Below are positions 15,368 through 19,544 of a stretch of DNA of 19,544 nucleotides, in pieces; the first letter of the stretch is position 1, and every line of letters starts with the position of its first letter. A program made the position numbers and the translations under genes. Below the pieces are notes generated by a model. The model did not search any database, was not told where the DNA came from, and saw only the letters and a program-made list of their open reading frames with translations. The DNA is taken from assembly GCA_025353305.1 (NCBI GenBank), contig JANXQX010000007.1, positions 1 to 19,544 of the forward strand. Direction: 5' to 3'. The DNA is from Holophagaceae bacterium. GTDB lineage: Bacteria; Acidobacteriota; Holophagae; Holophagales; Holophagaceae.

Positions 15368-15720
15368 CTGACCTTGCCCAGGCTGAGATTGACGAGCTTA
15401 TCCACGATCTTGGAAGGCGTAAACTTCACCATCCAATGGTCCGGAATGGGCACAGGGGTGTTGGTGATCGGGTTACGGCCCAGGTGGCCCCTGCGAATCT
15501 TGGTCCGGAAAACCCCGAAGCCACGCAGTTCGATATCCTTGCCTGCGACGAAACTGTCCGACAATGCCGCGATGACTGCGTTTACACTCTGTATGGCTTT
15601 GATCTGGGAACAGTTAAGCATGGTGGAAACAAGGAGGGCCAGGTCCTCCTTGGTGAGGCGCTTCTTGTGCTCAAAAATCTCCTCGACACCGGATGGGTCG
15701 ATAGGTCTAAGGGTTGGCAT
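15364..15720 (-). CDS. HU/IHF-family nucleoid DNA-binding protein
   Basis: 118 aa. Residues 22-60 form the two N-terminal helices (LTKEDLALLVSTML, AIQSVNAVIAALSDSFV). Then come the family core ELRGFGVFRTKIRR (64-77), GRNP at 81-84 with the intercalating Pro84 at the tip of the DNA-binding arm, and VKFTPSK (98-104) closing the beta-sheet. About 20 residues precede the usual start of the domain. These proteins dimerise and bend DNA, and in phages they assist replication, recombination, packaging or promoter control. GGAGG lies 4 nt before ATG 15720. The gene seems to be its own unit, with promoter at 15741-15769 and terminator at 15271-15305. It lies exactly between the replication and late blocks, so a role in bending DNA at the late switch or at packaging is a reasonable guess. 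Confidence 0.88.
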   Translation of the reverse strand: MPTLRPIDPSGVEEIFEHKKRLTKEDLALLVSTMLNCSQIKAIQSVNAVIAALSDSFVAGKDIELRGFGVFRTKIRRGHLGRNPITNTPVPIPDHWMVKFTPSKIVDKLVNLSLGKVS

Positions 15721-15736
15721 GAGTCCTCCGAATGTG

Positions 15737-15769
15737 TCCCAAGGTATAGGCTATCTCTTGGGAAGTCAA
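15737..15769 (-). promoter_or_regulatory. candidate promoter with overlapping operator-like dyad upstream of the HU gene
   Basis: TTGACT (15764-15769) can pair as -35 with TACCTT at 17-nt spacing (15741-15746) or TATACC at 15 nt (15743-15748). A 7-bp inverted repeat, TCCCAAG / CTTGGGA (15737-15743, 15757-15763), covers the spacer and -10, as an operator would. Which protein would bind is unknown. Confidence 0.45.
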
Positions 15770-15804
15770 GGTGAAACAGGGGGTTTGGTTACTGGTATAG
15801 GCTA
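15743..15804. repeat. 11-bp direct repeat GGTATAGGCTA flanking the HU promoter
   Basis: Identical GGTATAGGCTA copies (plus-strand reading) occur at 15743-15753, inside the HU promoter dyad, and at 15794-15804, at the 3' end of the helicase gene, 51 bp apart. They could be protein-binding sites. Confidence 0.5.
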
Positions 15805-17189
15805 GGTTGTGCCACTTTTGCCTGGTGTTGGTAGTCCGCAGTTTCCCCTTCAACCTCTCGGAACCGCGTGTATTTCTCCTCGAAGAATACTGGGATCACC
15901 CCAACGGGACCGTTCCGGTGCTTGGCAATAATGAGCTCCCCACTGCCATCCGGGGCCTCTGCTTCCAGACTGGGTTTCGCGTTGCGGTGGATGAACATGA
16001 CCATGTCAGCGTCCTGCTCGATGCTGCCAGAGTCGCGCAAGTCGGATAGGATTGGGCGTCCTTTGCCGTTCTGCCTGGATTCAACTTCTCGGTTCAACTG
16101 GGACAAGACCACGAAGGGGATATTCATCTCCTTGGCCGACAGCTTGAAGGTGCGGGTGATGTCGGAGACCAAGGAGGCGTCAGTTCGCTTGTTCCCATCT
16201 GGTTTTTTCACGAGCTGGAGGTAATCCACGATCACTAAGCCCAACTTGCCTTCGGACTGGATCATCAGCCGTTCACACGCCGCCATGATCTCCTGCACGG
16301 TTATCGTGGCTTGGTCGTTGATGTACAGGGGAAGTTCATCAATGACGGCCTTTGCCTTGACTATTTCTTGTATGGCTAAGTCATTGTAACCACCAGCCAT
16401 AATCTCTTTCAGGTCCAGTTTCCCTTGGGCCGCGATCAGCCGGTGAACGACCTCATCTCTGCTCATCTCGAGCGAGAAGAACGCAACCGTGGTGCCGAAC
16501 TTGGCCGCCGAACGCAGGGCCCAATTTAAGGCCAGTGCCGTCTTCCCGATGCCCGGACGGGCCGCCAGGACGATAAACCCGGTTTTGGAGAATCCACGGG
16601 TCATCCGATCCAGACGTGGGAACCCGACCCGAACCCCACTCTCGCGCTTGCCTTCCATCTGGTCCAGGATTCCTGCCAAGACATCATCGGTGATTTCAGA
16701 GACGTGAACCGTCTTGCGCTTGTGGTCCCCGCGTTGGACCAGCACCATCAGGGCTGCACTCAAGCGCTGCACCAGCATGTCAGGGGTGTCTTCCTCCTGC
16801 GCTGCCGCTCGGACCAATTGGGCTCCCAGACGAATCAACTGGCGACCCTTGTGTTTGTCTTGCAGGATTTCCAAGAGACGCCTGGGATTGCCTACCTCCT
16901 CGGCGCCCAGCAGTTCCACCAAGCCGGAATAACCTCCAGCCTGGTCCAGGGTTTTATCTCGATCCATCTGGTCCTTGAGGGTCAGTGGATTGATCTCTTG
17001 GCGATCGTTTACCAGCGCGAATAAGGCCCGAAACAAAGAGCGGTGTTTCGGAACCATGAAGTCCTCTGGCACTGCGGAGAAGGCCAATTCAGCGGCCAGA
17101 AGCTCTGCTCCTGGGGCGCAGCAGGTTGCCAGCAGGGCCCGTTCGGCCTCGGGATCCTCCGGTATGCGTTCAGGAAGCCACTCAGCCAC
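15789..17189 (-). CDS. dnaB: replicative DNA helicase, DnaB family
   Basis: 466 aa, the normal length for DnaB. The N-terminal helical domain (about 5-110) starts with ERIPEDPEAERALLA. The RecA-like C-terminal domain has LDRMTRGF (193-200), Walker A ARPGIGKT (210-217), FFSLEMS (237-243), Walker B GLVIVDYLQL (316-325), and the LSDLRDSGSIEQDADMV motif (381-397) ending in a FIHR. The enzyme is the hexameric 5'-3' helicase at the fork. The start is GTG at 17189, supported by GGAGG 6 nt upstream, and overlaps the DUF5131 gene by 8 nt. With the DUF1376-like loader two genes upstream it indicates replication that recruits the host polymerase, since no phage polymerase is present in the window. Confidence 0.95.
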   Translation of the reverse strand: MAEWLPERIPEDPEAERALLATCCAPGAELLAAELAFSAVPEDFMVPKHRSLFRALFALVNDRQEINPLTLKDQMDRDKTLDQAGGYSGLVELLGAEEVGNPRRLLEILQDKHKGRQLIRLGAQLVRAAAQEEDTPDMLVQRLSAALMVLVQRGDHKRKTVHVSEITDDVLAGILDQMEGKRESGVRVGFPRLDRMTRGFSKTGFIVLAARPGIGKTALALNWALRSAAKFGTTVAFFSLEMSRDEVVHRLIAAQGKLDLKEIMAGGYNDLAIQEIVKAKAVIDELPLYINDQATITVQEIMAACERLMIQSEGKLGLVIVDYLQLVKKPDGNKRTDASLVSDITRTFKLSAKEMNIPFVVLSQLNREVESRQNGKGRPILSDLRDSGSIEQDADMVMFIHRNAKPSLEAEAPDGSGELIIAKHRNGPVGVIPVFFEEKYTRFREVEGETADYQHQAKVAQPSLYQ

Positions 17190-18087
17190 GCTTCACCTCC
17201 GGGAAGGCATCGTGTTCCATCCCGTCCAAGAGGCGCCCAGGGCAGAGATTCCCCCAGGATTTGAACAGGAATGGCATGTTGGTGGGAGCGCACTGGTCAC
17301 GAAGGCTTCGAGCCCAATCGGGGTCCAGGTGCCGGGCATGAGGGCCAGACTCCCCGCCGCAAATCACCCAGTCGAGCCTGCGATCATCCGGGCAATCGCC
17401 ATGACAGAACCTACCAGGGAAGTCGTGTGTAGGGCACCAGCCCTTATGAACCCCGAGCCCGGTTAGATTCAATGGGCCAAGCAACGGTTCACAAGACAGG
17501 AACCGCACGGCCGCCGGAATCTGCAGCAAAGCTGGGATCCGTTTATTGGCCCATTCTTGGTTCTCAGCCGTGGTGCCCAGCCAGACATTGGCCGGGGGAA
17601 TGTCACCTACCCAGGCTCGAATCCAGGCATAGAGAAGGCTCTGGTAAGAGGCTGCATCCAGAGCGCGATCCAAGGATCTCAGGATGTTCTCCGGCCGCTT
17701 GGTGAGAATCAGCCAGTCCAAATTTGGCGTCCGGCGCATCACATCCAGGGCCTCCAGACGGGCACCTTCCATGTCCAGTCGGTCCTCGAAAAAGTCGGCC
17801 ATCGAGTTCGTGAACACCCGAAACCGCCGACCCTCTTTCTCGGCTTTTCGCTGGTAGCGCAGGGCCTCTTTGGTCGCGGCCGCCACTCGCAGCAGGCGCG
17901 GGGCGTCCGGGCCCCAGTGGGGGGCTCGAGAGAAGGAACCTTGCCCTTCCCGAATGGATTTGTGTAACTGAAATCGCGCATCCAGCGTCTCGGCGTAGCA
18001 GTTCTCGCAGCCAGGCGACACCTTGGCACAACCCCACCAGAAGTTCACCGTATGGTCACACCAAGCGATTGCCGTATTTTTGGCCAT
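17182..18087 (-). CDS. DUF5131 (phage Gp37/Gp68 family) three-Cys protein
   Basis: 301 aa. The family's hallmark N-terminus is present: IAWCDHTVNFWWGC then KVSPGCENCYAE, giving Cys20-x6-Cys27-x2-Cys30, a radical-SAM-like iron-sulfur binding pattern. Other conserved stretches are LDWLILTKRPENI (123-135), NVWLGTTAENQEWANKRIP (167-185), RFLSCEPLLGP (195-205), LDWVICGGESGPHAR (238-252) and MPFLFKSWG (271-279). A second Cys/His group at 218-232 (C218, H221, C228, C232) may bind zinc. The reaction is not established to my knowledge; a nucleic-acid or nucleotide modification role has been guessed for this family. It sits inside the replication operon, one base after the loader stop codon and overlapping dnaB. 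AAGGAGG lies 6 nt before ATG 18087. Confidence 0.88.
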   Translation of the reverse strand: MAKNTAIAWCDHTVNFWWGCAKVSPGCENCYAETLDARFQLHKSIREGQGSFSRAPHWGPDAPRLLRVAAATKEALRYQRKAEKEGRRFRVFTNSMADFFEDRLDMEGARLEALDVMRRTPNLDWLILTKRPENILRSLDRALDAASYQSLLYAWIRAWVGDIPPANVWLGTTAENQEWANKRIPALLQIPAAVRFLSCEPLLGPLNLTGLGVHKGWCPTHDFPGRFCHGDCPDDRRLDWVICGGESGPHARHLDPDWARSLRDQCAPTNMPFLFKSWGNLCPGRLLDGMEHDAFPEVKRG

Positions 18088-18088
18088 C

Positions 18089-19003
18089 TTAGGCCTCCTT
18101 TCGTGATTGGATGGGTGGTGGAACGACTACGATACGGGCTTGGGCGCGCTTGGTTAATTCGGTTTTGACATACCCCTTCCAGGGGCCCTCGGCTCCGAAG
18201 AAATACTGCGGGGCCTTGTAGCGAAGATGCTCCTCCCGGAGATACCTGCGCGCAGCTTCGATCACCACGTCGTCGTTCAGGGTCGGATGATCCTTCCAGA
18301 TCACTTCCAGGTTCTCGCCGAAGATCGGAATCGAGATGTTGATCTTCCGACGATCAGCCGGAGGTCCATCCAGCTTGTGCCACTCCGGCGCCAAGGTTTC
18401 CATGATCTTCCGTGTCCGTGCCTGGAACTCCACCAGCATCTCCTCCCGGGAGCGCTTCTTCTTGCGTTTCTCAACTCCGGCCGTCTCATCCATGGGTCCC
18501 CCGCTCTGGGGGACTACAGGGGGTACTTCTTGGTCTTTGTCTTGGTCTTGGTCTTGGTTGGGTAACCCACAGGGTATATCCTTGGGTTTACCACTGGGTA
18601 ACCCATGGGTCACCCTTGGATCAATCTTTGACATTCGCGCAGCAACCCCAAGGGTAGACCGCTGGGTCTGGTCGTCGTAAAACTTCATGACCTGCTGCCA
18701 CTCCCGGAACACGTAAGGGATCCCCACCCGCCCCGGTTGACCCACGATGGGCTGCAACTTAGGCCACTTCACCAGCAGCTTGGCCAGCTCCTCCTCACTG
18801 CAGCGCCCCACCGCCGCCAACTTCCACGCCTCTTCTGGCAACGTCCCGCCCTTCGTCCACTGGTGCAGAATAAGCAGGAACACCGTGCCCCACTCCTCCC
18901 GCGTCAGGTTCTCGTAATCCTCGTCCGTCAACAGGTGCCGCGCAAACACGCGGATGTAGTCAGCCCGCTCAGGCCGATCCAGCTTGCATCTAGGCCCCGC
19001 CAT
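18089..19003 (-). CDS. replication organiser / helicase loader, DUF1376-like
   Basis: 304 aa from ATG 19003, which shares its A with the preceding TGA stop. A TTG three bases earlier is less likely. The N-terminal domain (about 15-125: ADYIRVFARHLLTDEDYENL, EEWGTVFLLILHQWTKGG, CSEEELAKLLVKWP, IPYVFREWQQVMKFYDDQ) matches the layout of DUF1376-type winged-helix domains of phage replication proteins. A low-complexity linker (about 132-200: GLPSGKPKDIPCGLPN, a QDQDQDKDQ run, KRKKKR) joins a C-terminal helical domain (about 205-300). That layout, DNA-binding head plus loader tail, is like lambda O or other replisome organisers. Being just upstream of dnaB supports it. The linker is encoded by tandem DNA repeats that may be the origin itself. 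Confidence 0.7.
   Translation of the reverse strand: MAGPRCKLDRPERADYIRVFARHLLTDEDYENLTREEWGTVFLLILHQWTKGGTLPEEAWKLAAVGRCSEEELAKLLVKWPKLQPIVGQPGRVGIPYVFREWQQVMKFYDDQTQRSTLGVAARMSKIDPRVTHGLPSGKPKDIPCGLPNQDQDQDKDQEVPPVVPQSGGPMDETAGVEKRKKKRSREEMLVEFQARTRKIMETLAPEWHKLDGPPADRRKINISIPIFGENLEVIWKDHPTLNDDVVIEAARRYLREEHLRYKAPQYFFGAEGPWKGYVKTELTKRAQARIVVVPPPIQSRKEA
18530..18559. repeat. 6-bp tandem repeat (TTGGTC)x5
   Basis: Five head-to-tail units, TTGGTC with one TTTGTC and a final TTGGTT, encode the Gln-Asp run of the loader protein. They touch the 12-bp iteron array on its left side. Confidence 0.75.
18559..18674. repeat. 12-bp iteron-like repeats, candidate replication origin
   Basis: Units of consensus WGGGTnnnCCnn (plus-strand reading) begin at 18559, 18571, 18583, 18595 and 18606, and again at 18651 and 18663, so spacing is 12, 12, 12, 11 and later 12 bp. 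Two units are the near-palindrome TGGGTAACCCA. They lie inside the replication organiser gene, as iterons do in lambda O and several other phage initiator genes. No clear AT-rich unwinding element is next to them. Confidence 0.55.
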
Positions 19004-19200
19004 CAATTCCCCCCCTCAAGCCGAAAGACTCGCTGCTGGAGATCACCCTTCGCCTGAAACAAACTGGAACACGCCTGCTCCAAGCCCTTTGCATCCGGGA
19101 CCATCTTCAGCGCCTCCGATGCCAACTGCAGCGCCACCTGCAACTTCCCCAGCACATGCTGGGCCTTCCGATACTCCAATTCACTGCGCTCCCTGGGCAT
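19003..19200 (-). CDS. small helical protein of unknown function
   Basis: 65 aa from ATG 19200, with GGAGG four bases upstream (AGAAGGAGG). A longer reading from 19359 has no SD and its extra residues look non-coding. The protein is almost wholly helical: ELEYRKAQHVLGKLQVALQL, ASEALKMVPDAKGLEQAC and LFQAKGDLQQRVFRL, with heptad-like spacing suggesting a small coiled-coil or helical bundle dimer. No DNA-binding motif is evident. Its stop overlaps the start of the replication organiser gene by one base (TGATG), so the two are coupled and it probably works in replication or early control. Confidence 0.7.
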   Translation of the reverse strand: MPRERSELEYRKAQHVLGKLQVALQLASEALKMVPDAKGLEQACSSLFQAKGDLQQRVFRLEGGN

Positions 19201-19377
19201 CACGCCTCCTTCTGGTCTGGTTGGGCACCCTCTCTGCCGCGTCTCGTTCCTGAAACCAGCCCGGACTTGCCGAAGGTCCGCGGTAATTAGGCACGACAGA
19301 GAGGGATCTGGTTGAAGTTCCTTGCTATCTAGGGATAACGACGAGAACGAACACCCCATGCTGATGATTGGATTCCT
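19201..19377 (-). promoter_or_regulatory. structured 5' leader of the replication operon
   Basis: About 175 nt lie between the candidate promoter and the first good start codon. CCCTCTCTG (19228-19236) and CAGAGAGGG (19297-19305) are a perfect 9-bp inverted repeat 60 nt apart. Nested between them, CGGAC (19262-19266) and GTCCG (19276-19280) form a smaller hairpin. The folded RNA would end about 20 nt before the SD of the 65-aa gene. It may control translation or transcription; no known riboswitch is recognised. Confidence 0.4.
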
Positions 19378-19406
19378 AAACTACAACCGGAATAGCCTTG
19401 GGTCAA
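19378..19406 (-). promoter_or_regulatory. candidate promoter for the replication operon
   Basis: TTGACC (19401-19406, 5 of 6 to the -35 consensus) is 17 nt from TAGTTT (19378-19383, 3 of 6 to -10). It lies downstream of the possible gene end at 19427 and upstream of the structured leader, where a promoter would be expected. Confidence 0.4.
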
Positions 19407-19426
19407 GGACCTTTTTCCCCAGTCGC

Positions 19427-19543
19427 TCAATCACACTCCCACTCCTCAACCCTGCGCCCCACTAGCGCCTTCCCCAAGGTCACCACGTATTCCCTTACTA
19501 CCATCCACACCCGGAACCACCTCGGCGTTGGCGGCACTACTCC
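19427..19543 (-). CDS. possible 3' end of a gene entering from the right edge
   Basis: One minus-strand frame is open from the window edge to TGA at 19427-19429. It gives 38 residues with a plausible helical, Arg/Val/Trp-containing end (WFRVWMVVREYV, VGRRVEEWECD). A second frame is also open for about 32 codons, so this is weak. No family can be named. Confidence 0.35.
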   Translation of the reverse strand, partial: GVVPPTPRWFRVWMVVREYVVTLGKALVGRRVEEWECD

Positions 19544-19544
19544 G

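Noticed and set aside
19003..19359. 118-aa version of the first replication-block protein starting at 19359
   Set aside because: There is no SD at 19359, the added 53 residues look like leader sequence translated by chance, and a strong SD marks ATG 19200.
1..19544. CRISPR arrays, tRNA or rRNA genes, insertion sequences, attachment sites
   Set aside because: I saw no spaced direct repeats of CRISPR type, no tRNA-like cloverleaf with CCA-end context, and no transposase, integrase or long duplicated ends.

Overview
The window is part of the genome of a tailed double-stranded DNA phage or prophage, most likely with a short tail (podovirus, P22-like virion plan). Every convincing gene lies on the minus strand, so the functional order runs from high to low coordinates. 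The DNA is GC-rich, genes are tightly packed, and most starts carry a GGAGG/AGGAG Shine-Dalgarno (SD) sequence, so the host is a bacterium using SD-led translation. I cannot name the host. No integrase, repressor, lysis gene, phage RNA polymerase or tRNA is visible, so lifestyle is undetermined.

Replication block (about 19543 down to 15364). A possible 3' gene end at the right edge is followed by a candidate promoter (19378-19406), a structured leader and a 65-aa protein. Next comes a DUF1376-like replication organiser or helicase loader (18089-19003), which carries 12-bp repeats inside its coding sequence: a candidate replication origin. Then follow a DUF5131 (phage Gp37/Gp68) three-Cys protein, a DnaB-type helicase and an HU/IHF-family protein. 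The HU gene appears to have its own promoter with an overlapping dyad.

Switch region (15271-15367). A near-consensus promoter starts at the HU stop codon and points at the virion genes. A strong hairpin terminator lies only about 30-60 nt downstream, before the first packaging gene. This is the layout of an antitermination- or attenuation-controlled late operon (compare lambda pR'/tR').

Packaging and head block (15247 down to 7349). This holds small and large terminase, a P22-type portal, a small gene with an apparent frameshift at a C6 run, scaffold, major capsid protein, a probable capsid accessory protein and an unknown protein. GC hairpins sit in three consecutive gaps after the capsid gene.

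Neck and tail block (7298 down to the left edge). This holds a neck-like protein, a head-tail adaptor that looks split in two by an Ig/PKD-like domain plus one in-frame amber codon, a fibre-like protein, a 900-aa FN3/beta-propeller hub or nozzle protein, a 145-aa protein, a collagen-like fibre protein with a duplicated domain, and a partial structural gene running off the left end.

The most interesting signals are the split Ig-bearing adaptor, the promoter-terminator switch before the late genes, the iteron cluster in the replication gene, and the homopolymer frameshift.
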